A stretch of 64,000 nucleotides of DNA from Rattus norvegicus. Lineage: Eukaryota; Chordata; Mammalia; Rodentia; Muridae. The notes beneath the pieces were generated by a model. That model ran no database searches. It worked only from the letters and a program-made list of their open reading frames with translations, and was not told the origin of the DNA. The first letter of the stretch is position 1. Each line of letters opens with the position of its first letter. The DNA is taken from NCBI RefSeq assembly GCF_036323735.1, contig NC_086024.1, positions 131,790,553-131,854,552 of the forward strand, written 5' to 3'. This document shows, piece by piece, positions 11,956 through 24,459 of the stretch. The position numbers and the translations under genes are program-made.

Positions 11956-12056
11956 TCCTATGACTTAGCAGCCCTGTGAAGGGAGTATCCTCGGCTCATT
12001 TCACAGATTGGGTAGCTGAAGCAATCCAAACCAGCGAGTTCACACTGCACAGAGAG
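11956..12056 (-). repeat. MIR SINE fragment
   Basis: 'CTCATTTCACAGATTGGGTA' followed by 'GCTGAAGC' parallels the reverse complement of the MIR core ('ctcattttacagatgaggaaactgaggc'). Divergence is high, as usual for MIR in rodents. Confidence 0.55.
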
Positions 12057-12077
12057 CCTGGTTGGTTGTTGTTGGGT

Positions 12078-12146
12078 TTTTTTTTTTTTGTTTTGTTTTG
12101 TTTTGTTTTATTTTTGTTTGTTTGTTTTGTTTTGTTTTGCTTTTAA
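12078..12146. repeat. T-rich low-complexity tract (TTTTG)n
   Basis: A T run followed by TTTTG/TTTG words. It may be the A-rich tail of a minus-strand retroposon, but no element body was recognised next to it. Confidence 0.85.
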
Positions 12147-14397
12147 TTCTATCAGCTAGAACCACAGTCACTGCTGGCAAGTGGCTCCTCAAAGCCCCAT
12201 GACTATCTTCCTTCCTGCCTGCCCCTGAACAGGCAAGCGCTGTACCTCCATACATAATCACAGCCTCTGGCCTTCCTGGGTGACATCCAGTCTGTTTTCT
12301 GCCCTTGCCTCTGTCACATGGCTGGGGGATGGGAGCTGCACCTCTGATCTCCACACGGTGAAGGGCGAAGGAAGTCGAAACTCTGTCAGAGGAGAGGTGT
12401 GACAGGTCTTCTTAAGGCTTGACAAGTCAACTGTCTTCCCACAAGGTCAGAGTTGGACACCTGCTCCGAGGTCATAGGTCTCCGTCTGCCCTGGGAACTG
12501 CCTGGAACAGGTGAAAATGTCTCCCAGAATTCTTGGAGAGGTGTTCGAGTTAAGGTCCTGGGGAAAGATCCATCCTGAAGTCCACCCTCCCTGTTCCTAG
12601 CTGTACTGTGTTAGTTTTCACAGAGGGCTGCATGGTGCCGGGTGATGGGAAGACACATTTCTAACATGCCCAGAATGATGGTGGACTGGACCTGGCTTGA
12701 GCAATTTGAGCGAGCAGTTATCGAGCTGGGCACATAGACCTACTTACTTACTATAGGTCTAAAGCAATGGTCACTTCTAATGGATCTTCTAGGTCATTAC
12801 AGCCCCAGGCTACATTACCAGACACTGTCTGGACCTCAGCCCCTGAAGTGATGCTTTCATTCAATCCCAGTTGCCTTCCACGAAAGGAGGTCAGAGTGAC
12901 GGGTGCAGACCAAGGCCACGTGACCCACCTCAGAAGACAATGCGTGAAGTAAAGTCAGTCAGGGCAGCAGAGAGGTCTGCCTTCCACTGCTGTGAGCAAG
13001 GACTATCTCTGCTTTGCACACGCCTTCTGCTTCTGAAGAGCTGGTTTATAAACAGAAGTTCCACTCACCCCTGTGTTAGCGTATATGCAGCAGGAGCAAA
13101 GAAAGCTGTTCTCGTGCCGCTCGGCGGGTGACTGGCCTGTGATCTTGGAGTCAAATGGTTTTCAAAGCTCCCTACCATTTCTCTGTGGGTAAAACCTGAC
13201 CCGAATTGTTAAAACATCTTGAAGTCTGTAGCTAAAGCCCGCATTCCCCTCGTGGTGAGAACAAACATGTTCACCGCTGCGTCCGTAGAAACACGTTCTG
13301 TCCCTGGGTGTTACCTTGACCCTGCACTGTGCAGTAATGAGACGCGGTTCTGATTTATAAAATACAGTCAACTTCAGGGTTCTGTGAAAGAGACTGAGGA
13401 CTCACAGATCAAATCCATAGGCTCAGTTCAGAGCTGTGTCCCTTCACAGCTTCGGGTGGTGTCAGTCATGGCAGTTTGACACATGGAGTGGCTTTGACTA
13501 CAATTCTGGCCCATGCAACTGTGGTCTGTGATGTCCTCAGCCAACTGGGAGCTCCTGGGAGACTGAGGCCCAGTGTCAGAGAGGAGCAGGAGCCTCCTTC
13601 AAGCAAGGCTTTGGGTGTGGGCATACATGGAAGATTCCTGAGAAAGGGGTACTGGGGGACGGTCCTCCCTTCTCTAGGCATTTTGTGATGACTTGCAGGT
13701 CATGGGCAAAGAGGCAGTGAAAGTTTAATCTCTCCAGAGTTTGCATCTGTGTGCTTGGAGAAGTATAGGGCCCCTGGGAGCCGGGGCTGGGGAGGAGGGA
13801 AGAGAGAATTAAGACCTGCTGAGGCCACAGCAATTAGCCGGAGTCACCAAGACCTTTTTCTGTGGTAATTGGCTGTCCCTGACCTGGTGCTACAGGGGAC
13901 GCCTGGGTCTCTAGGGAAGCACTCAGGGACGTCGCCACTCACAAAGGGCTCAGAGCTGACCAGGAGATCCAAGTAAATAAGGTGGCACTTGGCTTCCAAA
14001 GGGCGAGGAAATGATGTAATAAGGACTCCCTGTGTGCAGGTGCCAGGGATGTTGGAGAGGCATGGCCTGAGGCTCTGGGCTGGGCCTCAGCTGTCCACTC
14101 CTGTATTCAGGGCCGGGCATGTCTTTCTCCTCCTTGGATCTCTGCTCTCATGCTTGTTTCTCTCCTGCTCTGGGTCTCTCTTTAGCTCTCTCCTCCTCTG
14201 GTTTTTTTTTTCATCTGTGACCTTGTGTGTTTTTCTTGTGTTTCCTGGGCTATTTCTTCTCATGAGCACACTTGAGGGTGCTTGGCTGCCCTCAACAGAT
14301 ATAAGTGGACACCACAGCTGTTGCTCCCTGCTTTTCAAGGGAGCCTGGGAGCTCTACAAAGAGAAGGGGTTTGTAGCACATTTCGAGCATACACATC
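12147..14397. other. Non-coding stretch, no gene seen
   Basis: Unique-looking DNA. A short AT-motif patch at 13828-13880 ('CAATTAGCCGG' and 'GGTAATTGGCTG') could be a small conserved site. The 151-codon frame at 13989-14444 runs through a pyrimidine-rich stretch that yields Leu/Ser/Phe-rich sequence. It has no domain or motif I recognise and is most likely chance. Confidence 0.45.
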
Positions 14398-14790
14398 TAC
14401 TCAGGAAATGTCTGTGGAGCACCCATGACCTGGTCCACCACTAGGACAGAGAGAAAGTGGAGGTGGATAAGATGATAGAAATATTAATAAGTAAAAATGC
14501 TGTGTCAGGAAATAAATACCATGAGGAAAATAAAACCAGACATGGAAATAGGCTTTGTTGGGAGCAATAGGAAACAACCAGGCTTGCAGACAAGGTATCT
14601 TGGCCACATTCTGAGGGAAGTGTAGCCTTGACCAGCTGGGGAACATCCCAGCCAGGGGTAATAAACAGAACATAGGCCCTGTGGTAGAAGCTGGCTGAGT
14701 GTATTTAGAGACAAGGGAAGAGCAGTCAGGGCATGATAACATGACAGGAAAGGCCTCATGCTTACCCATGACTTTCAGATGAAGAGATTA
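14398..14790. repeat. Ancient mammalian interspersed repeat, L2-like
   Basis: 'CAGGAAATGTCTGTGGAGCA' is followed by an AATAAATA-rich stretch, then 'GAAGTGTAGCCTTGACCAGC', then 'AACATAGGCCCTGTGGTAGA'. This order resembles an old mammalian repeat ('...atttattgagcacc', '...aaataaa...', '...caaaggccctgtggcagga'). The family assignment (L2 or a similar old element) is uncertain because divergence is large. Confidence 0.45.
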
Positions 14791-14912
14791 TCATCAAATG
14801 ATTTCACAGAAATTGTACTGGTGTTACCGAGCTGAGATTCTAACTGGCCCTCTGCAAGAAGCAGAGGGCATTCCACAGAACCTTGGTACAAGGGGAAAGA
14901 ATACCAAATGGT

Positions 14913-15034
14913 GTTGGGTGGTGCTGGCACTCACCTTTAACCCCAGCACTTGGAAGGCAGAGGCAGGTGGATCTCCCAGGTAAGGGCCAGCCTGGTCTAC
15001 AGATGAGTTCTAGGACAGCCAGGGCCAAACAGAA
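14913..15034 (+). mobile_element. B1 SINE
   Basis: 'CACCTTTAACCCCAGCACTT', 'GGCAGAGGCAGGTGGATC' and 'GGCCAGCCTGGTCTACAGAT' followed by 'AGGACAGCCAGGGCCA' is a clear 7SL-derived B1 in sense orientation. It lacks the usual terminal 'ccctgtctcgaaa' and A tail, so its 3' end is lost or diverged. Confidence 0.95.
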
Positions 15035-15581
15035 AATATCCAGTGGGACTCTGAGTTACAGACAGCTCTTAAGGGCCTGTCTAGGAAAAGTTACCACCAG
15101 GCTTCTGATGACAGAAGCACATGCCACAGCTATGGTCTTGAGGTCTAGATCCCCGCCACTATCAAGCAGAAGCAAGACAGTCCCAAAGGAATTGGTGACT
15201 TTCAGTGAGGGATGGAATCCCAGGGGAGACATTTCTTCTTCAGTGGCTAAAAGCCATTTTGTTTTCTGTCGCTGTGTCACATAAAGCCAGGGTAGAAGTC
15301 TAAAGTACGACTGGGAGACTAAGGGAAATCGGAACCAGGAAAAGCTCGTCTTCTGAACTAATACTTGACACCTTGTAGATAGGTGGACAGGATACATGGA
15401 CAGTCAGTGCCGCAGACAAAGCTTCATTTCCACAAAGGGCAAGACAGATGTCACCCTCAAACCTGACTCAATGTTTTAAATTGTAAAAGGTGATTTTGAA
15501 AAGAACTCATTACATGTAATTTTGTTACATGGGAACTCTGACCTCATTAATGAGGTATCTACTCTACACAGCTTCCCCACC

Positions 15582-15583
<2 letters not shown>
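15035..15583. other. Non-coding stretch, nothing recognised
   Basis: Unique-looking DNA. Frames of 113-133 codons on both strands at 14883-15397 overlap the B1 element or each other and have no recognisable domains. Confidence 0.5.
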
Positions 15584-15631
<48 letters not shown>

Positions 15632-15868
15632 TACATACACACACATACACACATACACACATGCACACACATATACACACATACACACACATGCACACAC
15701 ATATACACACATACACACAATACACACATACACATACACATACACACATACATACACACATACACTCATACACACACATACACCCATACACACACATACA
15801 CACACATATACACACATACACACACACATACACACATACACACACACACACACATCACACACACACAC
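15584..15868. repeat. Long CA-rich microsatellite with ATACAC variants
   Basis: About 285 bp of CA with interspersed CATACA words. Such a long alternating purine-pyrimidine tract can adopt Z-DNA and is likely to vary in length between individuals. The 95-135-codon frames here are repeat artefacts. Confidence 0.97.
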
Positions 15869-16989
15869 CCCTAATACAGGACACCTAATTCACAGAGTAG
15901 ACAGGCTCACCCAGCAAACAATCCCATGAGGAAGTTTTGGATAAAGAGGATAATTTCCACACTGAGCACTAGGGACAAACTTAGAGGCAGAAAACTTACT
16001 CATCTGCCCACCACCCCCCATTATTTTTGTGTTTCCCTCTTTTTTCCATCTTCATTAAGGAAAAATTTTCTGAGTTCCTGTTGGGTTTTGAGCGCCACAC
16101 TAGTGGATGTGGGTCTAACAACAACAAAAAACAAAAACAAACAAAAAAAAAAAAACCCCAAACAAACAAAAACCAAACAAACAAAAAACCAAAGTCCCTC
16201 CAGTTTCTCAAGCCAAGTTTACTTCTGAGATGCCAGGTTGCATGCAAAGCTGCAGTCCATGCTTGAGGTCAACTTTCCAGAGGAAAAGACAGCGTGGAAG
16301 GACATTAACAGCCTGACAGGAGCTGCTGAGGCTGAGTGGAAGCCTAGCACTGAGGACGGAGGGACGCTTTGCTCATCTCAAGCTTGGGATAAATGCTGGC
16401 TCATACAGCCAGAGTCCCTGGGCCCATGTGGCGACAGAGGACAGCAGAGGGCCCAGGTGAAGATCAGAGTTGTTTGTCTGTCCGAGAGGATGTGAGGAAG
16501 GACACATGCACTGCTCACTGCATGGAAACACTGATCAATGGCTGAAGACTCTGAAACTGAACATGAGTCATGTCCTGGGGCTGGAAAGCCCCTACCCCAG
16601 TCCTTCTCAGGGGTTCAGCCAAAACACTGGAAACAGACCGGGGGGCCCAGTCTCACAGCCACCAAGCAAGGGTTTCTGTTATGACCAAGCGTGCTGCTAG
16701 GCCCTTGAAGATGTGGTGATCGTTAGGGATTCTTAAGGCTTTGGAAGCCAGCCTTCTCCTGAGGTGAGCCCCGTCAGAGGTAGGCACATCACTAGAGAAT
16801 ACTGGGAGAAACAAAAACGGGAGACTTACAGCGTCCAATTAACTGCAAGGCTCAGGGCGAGCCACAAAGCCTTTACCAATGCATCGGTCTTACCATTTAA
16901 GGACAAAGCACCACAGCCCACTCCATCTAAAATCGGGTTAAGGTATGTCCAAGCACTCTATGACCCCATGAAACATATTACCAATAAGA
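15869..16989. other. Non-coding stretch with an A-rich tract at 16112-16190
   Basis: The A-rich tract consists of AAC/AAAC/AAAAAC words and may be a decayed retroposon tail. The rest is unique-looking DNA with no gene or RNA feature recognised. Confidence 0.5.
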
Positions 16990-17790
16990 GAAATTAGCAT
17001 TAATTTAAAAGGAGATCTTGATACAATCACGGGTGAGCATAAATAATAAGTTATCTCTCTGTAAGCGATATCACACATGCCAATATAGGCAATTTGATTT
17101 CAGATGGGTCTTCAAGTGTTATTTTAGCTCTCGGAGATTTTTTTTTTTTTGATAGCCCTGGAATCAAATTAGTCCACGGCTATGATAGCCATGGGGGAAG
17201 ACAATTTAAGGAGTGATAAGAATTGTAATATCAGTTAGTAGCAGCCTGCTAATGAAACTTCAAAGTTGAAACCCAAGTCGGAGGGTGCAGATAGCTTCAG
17301 AGGAGAAAGTCCCATGCCTCTGCCGTTCTCCGTCTGTCTGCGTTGGACGCTCTGCTCCATTGCATTCGAACCTGGGCAGCACGGCCAGTTTTCATTCTGG
17401 CCCACGTAGGGTTATTATGGTTTTTTCCACTTTTAATCCTGAAAATCTGTGACCATGTCATCAGCTCCTTCTTAATTATAGCATATTCTTTACATCTGTC
17501 CTGCTAAATAACTGTAATTGAAATAGCTCCGGCGTGAATTTTTGTAATGTTCCCCCCAAGACATCCCGAAAGTGACTCACGAGGAAACAGACTGAAGTCA
17601 CAGCTGGAAACCCGTCAAGGATCATTTCCATTTTTACATGATTAATTTGAATTTAATATCTTAAATCAAAACCTGATTAATTTAAATAAAATTTTGATGG
17701 TGCCCTGCTTCTAATATACATTGCAGTAATTAGATTCGGCTTAATGTGATTTTTTTTACATAATTAAAAAAAAGGGGAAGTCAAGTGTAA
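16990..17790. promoter_or_regulatory. Candidate conserved enhancer-like block (AT-rich, repeat-free)
   Basis: About 800 bp free of recognisable repeats. It has homeodomain-type TAATTA cores at 17473-17478, 17727-17732 and 17761-17766, and further ATTAAT/TTTAAAT words between 17640 and 17700. Several CpGs persist (17020s, 17180, 17280, 17320-17385, 17530, 17567). This mix resembles deeply conserved developmental enhancers. The call is inference from composition; no alignment was possible. Confidence 0.4.
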
Positions 17791-18114
17791 CAATGCAGTG
17801 TTGATACAAATCTGTCTACATATATATAAGGGACCTGGCTTTCGGACATGAGTCAGGTGCAGAGAGTCTGGCTGATGTAGGTGATGCAAGTGAGCTAGGA
17901 GGGAGGTGACGGGTCTGGGCTTACCCTGTGTCCACAGCCAAACAGCTGTCACAAATGCTGAAAGCAGGGGTGGATTTTATCCTGCAGAAGTGATACAGGG
18001 CTGGCTCTGGCAAAGAGGTGTGATCCGTGGCCTTACAGCTTCCCCAATGCAAAGCTTTGCTTCTGCCTCTGTTAGACAGAGGGTGAGGCTTCGGCTGAGG
18101 TCTGGATGGGCCTT

Positions 18115-18530
18115 GGGTGTGTCCCCTTAAAAGTTTTCATGCTGGGGACTTGGTCCCTCAGGGTGGAGGGTTATTCACAGGTGGTGGGACTTTAAGAGGC
18201 AGAGTCTAGCGGGATGCAAGCAAGTCAAGGTGAATCCCCTTTAGAAGGGGTGTGCTCTGATCGGACAAAGTGGGTTAGCTCCCACTGCAGAGAGACCTGG
18301 GTTTCTCAGCAAGCTTTCTTGCTTCCTGTTCTGAGCTTTGGCCATGGCCTTCCATCTTTCTGATACTAGCCCCACCCAGCCCTCACGGGGAAGAATGAAT
18401 GCTGGCACGTGGGGCAGGATTGATGTTGGCAGCACACTTTTGTACCTCCAAGTTTGAAAAGCCCCTTTCCTTCATAATAACACAGCCAGGTTCCGGTGTT
18501 TCGTTATAGCAGCACAAGGCAAATCAAGAC
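18115..18530 (+). mobile_element. MaLR-type LTR (MT/ORR1/MLT1-like)
   Basis: 'GGGACTTTAAGAGGCAGAGT', then 'AATCCCCTTTAGAAGGGGTG', a 'CTTTGGCCATGGCCTTCC' segment, and an end near 'TTTCGTTATAGCAGCACAAG' follow the order of MaLR LTRs ('taagaggtggggcct...', 'ttgttatagcag...actaagaca'). It appears to be a solo LTR; no internal MaLR sequence was seen. The subfamily is not determined. Confidence 0.6.
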
Positions 18531-19213
18531 AGCCCTGCCCTGTCCATGCATCCCTCTGGGAAGGATGCACTGACCAGAACGGTGGGGATGCCAGGCAGAG
18601 GCAAGCAGGGTTGCTGTGTTATCTGTTCGCGTACCTCATCTTTGGAAATTCAGCTTCTGCATCAATCTCAGGAGCAGAACCTACACCCTTTTTTTTTTTT
18701 TTAAGGACTCTGCTTCCCTTAGTAAAGGGCATAGTTCTGGAGTCTGGAGCTCTACCCCAGCTTGAGGGGGTTCTTGGTGGATGTACTTTCAGAACTTCTA
18801 GAAACACAGCAGCCATGTGCAGACAAACTGAAAGTCCAATTCTAACCAGGCATAGTGCCAACACCTTTTATAAACAGCAGGAGTGCCCTGATCAAAGAGT
18901 GCTACAAGAGGTTCTGGAAGGTTCACTGAGGAACCTGATCTTTGCTCTAATTTGTTCAGACAGCCTGGTGCAGCATTTTCTCCTCAGGCCAGGGTGATGC
19001 CATCCCTGGATGGGCTAAGCATGATACCATACTCCAGAGAGCCCTCACCTTGGAAGCCCTCTCTGGATACGTACGAGGCCATAGACCCAGACCAAGTCCC
19101 AGTGGAGGCAAAAATTTAAGGGTCCTACCTGGGCTGAGATTACCTTAGAGGAAAGGAGGAGAATGTGGGCTCCCACTCAACTTGGACCTGAACGCAGTGA
19201 AAGAGGCACAGCT

Positions 19214-19215
<2 letters not shown>
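18531..19215. other. Non-coding stretch, no gene seen
   Basis: A short T run lies at about 18690-18702. The 128-codon frame at 18611-18997 crosses this T run and has no recognisable features. Confidence 0.5.

Positions 19216-19260
<45 letters not shown>
19216..19260. repeat. (CA)n microsatellite
   Basis: About 22 uninterrupted CA units. Confidence 0.97.
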
Positions 19261-19671
19261 ATTAACATGTGTACCACACACTTGGTACTACACTAGTAAC
19301 TAGACAAGGTGACTATTATGTTAGTTGGCTTTATCTGTGCGATGTACAATGCATGTATGTGTATGTGCATGTAAGATCAAGTCTTATACCTTAAATATTA
19401 CACTTCTAAAAGCCAGTGCATGTTATGCCTACTTATTATTTCTTAAATCAACCCAGCCTTCTTTTAAATGTGCCTGAGTGAGAAACGGTAGAGACTATGA
19501 CGCACGCATTATGCAGAATGGAGTTCATCCGGAATCATAAAAGTCACCACTACCAACCCAGATGAAATGCAAACTCACTTGGAATCCTGTAAATATCGGA
19601 TGACTTTCATGTGTGTAGTATCATGGAGAGAAGAGCAAACTTACCACTCCATGACTCAAAACTGATTAAAA

Positions 19672-19890
19672 AATATAGAGCCAGAAAGACAGTTCAGTGG
19701 ATAAGGACTTTTGCTGTCAGGCTTCAAGACCCAAGTTCCATCCCTTGGGCAAACATGGTAGAACGAAAGAGAGAAGGGATCCCTACGGGGTGTCCTCTGG
19801 CCAGCAAAAGAACATGGTATGAATGAACCCTCATAGACCCTCACACCACATATATGCGAGGATTTAAATGCATAATTAACTTTAAAAACT
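19672..19890 (+). mobile_element. B4/RSINE1-type SINE
   Basis: 'GAGCCAGAAAGACAGTTCAG', 'TGGATAAGGACTTTTGCTG' and 'CCCAAGTTCCATCCCTTGGG' correspond to the tRNA-derived head of a rodent SINE. 'GGGTGTCCTCTGGCC' and an AT-rich tail follow. It is diverged but collinear with other RSINE1-type copies in the window. Confidence 0.65.
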
Positions 19891-22800
19891 ATGAAATGTT
19901 GAAACATGTCTGTAAGGTACTCCTACCACACACAAATTTGTCCCCCCCAACCCCACTTCTGGTTCTCTTCCTTCTCTCCCCTCCTTTATTAGCTCCCCCA
20001 TCCCACTATCTAGACTTCATTTCTTTGAACAACCTTCATTCACACACTCTATTCTCTGTAAGACCTTAGAGCACAAACAGAAGAACCAGAAGTTGCCTGT
20101 GCCGGGAGGCAGCAGAGGGAAGACGTGTGTCAGGAGAGGACTCCTGATAAATTTCAGTGTCTATGTTCACACTGGCTTTATTCTTAGTGGCCCAATCGCC
20201 CCCTCAGAGGGCTAGATTTCATGCCCCCTCCCTGTGGGCTGTGGCCATTGTCCCAGTGAGTAGGACTGGGCCGGCTGTCACTCAGTGGTGGGGTAGAACT
20301 CTGACCTCGGGTGACACCTGAGCATCTGTAAGCAGGGGTGGGAGGTGGAGCAACTTACTCATTAACTCTGAGTAACGATGGAAAAACTCACTGGATGGTC
20401 CCTTGCTGGAGTCCCCTGTGCATTCCGTGTGGTGAAGTTACTGTGCCTGTCTGCTAACTCTACACTCATGGCACCTGTCACCGTGCTAAGACCCCTCCGA
20501 GAGTTGCTTCCTGGGCACCCATTTCCCGTCATCTTGACTCTCTTGACATCCCTGTGTGGCTTGCAATGTTCAAACCCCTTTTCAAATCTGAACACCAAGG
20601 ATCACAGAAGGAGACACGGACCTGGCTGCCCACCATGGCTGTCTACAGAATTCAGTCTCAGCATCACTCGCTCCTGTTGTGTGACTTTTGCAGACAACTG
20701 AGTGTGGCCACTCTACCGGGCTGTGGTCCCTCCAGACCTACATATCTGCTGTTAGTGTTGGGAAGTCACCTGCTGTGGAACAGCCAGCTCACACCCACCC
20801 GTCCAAACCTTCCTCGGACACTTCCAGTTGACATACCTTAAAATGGGTCTCGAGGAAATCACTGATTTGTTATTTACCACAGAGGGCCTACCAGGATGAC
20901 TTTCGAACCTGACAGTCAGGACTTTTAATGACAATCAACGATGTCATTTCTTTCTAAATTTAAGCACACCCCCCCCCTTTTCTGCATCAAACCCAAGAAC
21001 TGGCTAAAAATACCTAAGCACTGAGTGAGAGAGGGGAGATTTTTACCTCTACAGCCCTATCTTCTTCTTTCTTTAATGTCAACGTTAAAGTCCAAGCAAA
21101 ATGAATCAGGAGGGGCTATCTGTAAGGAATTGCTCCAGGGCAGGGGCAAACATATCTCCTGCAACAGCCAGGAGAAAGTTCTTTCAAAGAGAGCCGTGGA
21201 CCTCAGGGGAAGGTTGTGCATCTTCCACATTTAGCCGTGTGAACTCTCCTTTTTTGTATCACAAAGCGACAGGGGTCGGGGCTTTGTATGGGCTGTGATT
21301 TAAATGGTTAATTGAAAGGAAGCTGTTGCGAACTGTTTCTGCCTATTGTTACCCGCACAATCTTATCTAGGTGGACAGAGTTATTTCCAATATGTAAATG
21401 TTCTCTGCATTTCTACCAGATAAAATACTTCAAAATCCAGGACCTGGTGATCAGACCTTGCCCACCCCCTGCCTCTTCACCCCCTCTTACCCCAGGAATT
21501 GTCCTTCCTCCTCCCTGCTACAATTTAATGTCATTGCTCAAAGCCCCAATCTCAGCCACAAGGGTGTAGAATAGAATGGGGACTTTTGCCCTGAGCCCGT
21601 GAGGCAGAAGAGAAAACAAAGGGTCCGAGAGACCGGGTGATTGATACATCAAGCTATTGCAATGAGTAGGCAGCGTGTAGAGCTTATTTCCTCCTAAGCC
21701 TTATACCCTTTGAGTGACAGGGAGGTCATCAGAGTGTTTGGCACCAGGAGACTTAGTGAAGGCTGCACAACTGTGGTTGAGAGTCAGAACTGTCCACTTC
21801 AAGTGTTTGGATGAAGTCTAGCATGGCTTGCTATTCCTTTGTCTAGGAAGAGCTAAGCATTACAAATATCTTTAATAGCTATTTCAGTCCCCCTCCACCC
21901 CCGTCAGGAAACTATCCTACAAGACTCTGCTTTAACTGGACCCTGAAACTTCACAGAGGCCCCACTAATATCCCCACAAGGACAGGCTTATACACTGTCT
22001 TGTTGACAGGTACTGAGGACCAGGCTCTGACATGGGAAAACAGGGAAAAGTCTAGGACACAGGCTAAATGCAGGAAGGTCTGGGTCACAGCTGGTTCAAG
22101 ACAGACAAGCCTCTGGAAAAACATCAGAGTGCTCCAGGCTATGAGATAAACCCCAAGCGCTGACTAAGGAAGACCTGGTTCCTCTGATGTGAACAGATGG
22201 GTTGCCCTCCTGCACACCACTGTTCCGTTGGGGGGTATGCCTTGATACCTAACACCTTGTACCTTACCTCCATGGGGGAATGCAAAATGGCAGACCTCAA
22301 GGAAGCAATGCTCTACATTTATTCATGGCTCCGAGAGACTCTGAGACCAGGCATCTCTCTCTCTCTCTGAGTGAAAAGCATTCAGGATGAGAAGTAAAAA
22401 ATGACAAGAAAACCTGTCCAGGGACCATAAAACTTCCACGTCCACTCCAGTGTCATACAGACAGTCTAGGTGACACCATTCAGTCTGTAGAAATCTGGAC
22501 AGATTTCTTAATGTCATCAAGGCCAAGGACTGCAGCCAGGGCCAGGAGAAAAGCAACCTGAGTGTCTGCCACAATAGAAAGAAACACTGCAGCACACGAA
22601 AATATAATGGCCTCCCAAAATATACCGAGGGGTGTTAAGCACACTTTGTCATGAGTTTCTCTGTGGTTCTCTCAGTCTTTTGATTAAAAGCAAAAACCCC
22701 ATGTCTGAAACATGTCCTGTCAGAAACTCAGGTGTGAATTTGAGAGAAACCAAGTCCCTCTGCTCCCGGCTTGTTGGGTGGAGGCAATGCCGTCTCTCCA

Positions 22801-23079
22801 TCTTCTCCGCTCCTCTCTTGTCCATCAGGTAGGTGAGGAGTGTGGCAACCTCCAAAGGGATCCTCAGTCCCTCAACCCCATCCCAGCAGCCCTTTACCCC
22901 TGCAGAGCATCACCTCCACCGTCCCTGGAGAACATCACCTTTGCAAATCCATCTCTTGCCTGAGATGCCAGGAGTGTCTCTGTCTTTGTTTCTCCATTAT
23001 AATAGATGTAAATTAATGTTTTGCCTTTGTTTGCTACAGTAATCATAGAGGCAAGCATATATTCCTAACAGCTATCTTA
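19891..23079. other. Long non-coding stretch, no gene seen
   Basis: No recent transposon was recognised. Patches with retained CpG and AT motifs occur at about 20860-20960 and 21225-21400 ('GGTTAATTGAAAGGAAGC') and may be small conserved elements. A pyrimidine-rich patch lies at 19940-20000. Frames up to 107 codons show no domains. Confidence 0.45.
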
Positions 23080-23485
23080 TTTTCAATTTGCACAGCATAC
23101 TGTGCTTAATCCCACGAGGCAGCCCGTGGCTCTAGATATGAATTTTAAAAAAGTAATTAGCCGGAGCAGAAGGTGTATTCCGTGACAAGGAGTGTGCACC
23201 ACGGCCTGGTCAGAAGGATCCTCCGGGGGGACCCTGCCAGGTCACACAGCCCCCTGTGGTTTGTGGTGTGTTTTGTGTTTTCTTTCTTTATCCCCATCAC
23301 TGCTGCCTTTGTGAGAACCAGCTGATTTGTTCATGAAAATTTAAATCATGTCTATACTAGAAGCTGGAATTTCTCTTTGGGGTTGTTGTGTGAGATCCCC
23401 TCCCCTCGCATTCTTGCCAATATTTCTTTCCTGTGATATTCATGGCAGGTGATAATTTTTTTTTCTTTTTCCTTGTAATGCTTTC
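23080..23485. promoter_or_regulatory. Candidate conserved non-coding element
   Basis: A repeat-free block with a TAATTA core at 23154-23159, retained CpGs nearby (23115-23130, 23161, 23180-23225) and AT-rich words such as 'CATGAAAATTTAAATCATG'. It resembles the 17-kb block in composition. Inference only. Confidence 0.3.
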
Positions 23486-24459
23486 AGGGAGGAAGGGTGA
23501 AGTTGGAGTTGGTTATGGGTAGATTACGTGGTGCAGCTCTTAGAAAGATCCACCAAATGCCTTGGGTCAAAAGGACAAACCTCCTGCAGGCTTTGACCAT
23601 GGGCTGTGCTCCTACAAACTTGACTCTTAGGAGATCAGTTACAGAAACAGCTGGAAATCTGACCGTAAACAGATCTGGGTCCTGTCCATCACCCCAAGGT
23701 TAGCCTGACCCTGTGCACACTCCTGTGCAGTTGGCAGGTGTATAAACAGGAAGCCTTTTTGTACCTGGCACTGAATCGGTGCTGTGGGCATGTACCCAGA
23801 TGACCAGGTAGGACCCATGCCTTCAGGGACACTGTCACTGACAGTAATGGCCAAGACCCTTGAGGATGGGTGGTTTGAGACGTGCCACTAAGGTGGATTT
23901 CCACAAAGAGGCAACAATGAGACAGTGTGGGTCAGGCAACTTGTCTTCATGTGGTCATAACTTTTGCTGAGTTACTTGTCGATGGAGTAGTGTGTATTTT
24001 AATCAGGTCACATATTCTGATGCTACCACCCTTCAGGTCAATCGGAACTGGGCCACCGAAGTAGCACATTTTCCTGGTAGACAACCACATCCCCAGTAAC
24101 GTCTTAGTTGTCCTCCACTTACTTCCTCAGGAGACTCAGAAACAGCTATGAGCTGGCACCCTGTCTGGCCCGACACTTGACCAGGGTTAGCCTCACCTCA
24201 CAGGGGAGAAGGGACCAGAGCTCTGAGCTTCTGAGGAGAGCCAAAGACACTGCAGCCATTTAGACTCAAGTCTGCTCTCCCCCAGACACCAAGAGCTGAA
24301 CACAGCTTTGATTATGTAACGTGAAGTAAGACAGAAGAAAAAGCACGGATGTAGTTTAAGGTCTTTGTTCCCTTTGTGAAAGAAGCTAGGGAATGTCCCT
24401 TCTGATGAGAAAATGTCATCTCACCTTTAATTCTCTAAGATCACAAGACAGCATGTTGC
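23486..24459. other. Non-coding stretch, nothing recognised
   Basis: Unique-looking DNA with only short featureless frames. Confidence 0.55.

Noticed and set aside
13832..23166. Shared 12-mer AATTAGCCGGAG at 13832-13843 and 23155-23166
   Set aside because: Many random 12-mer matches are expected in a 64-kb self-comparison, so this carries no weight on its own.
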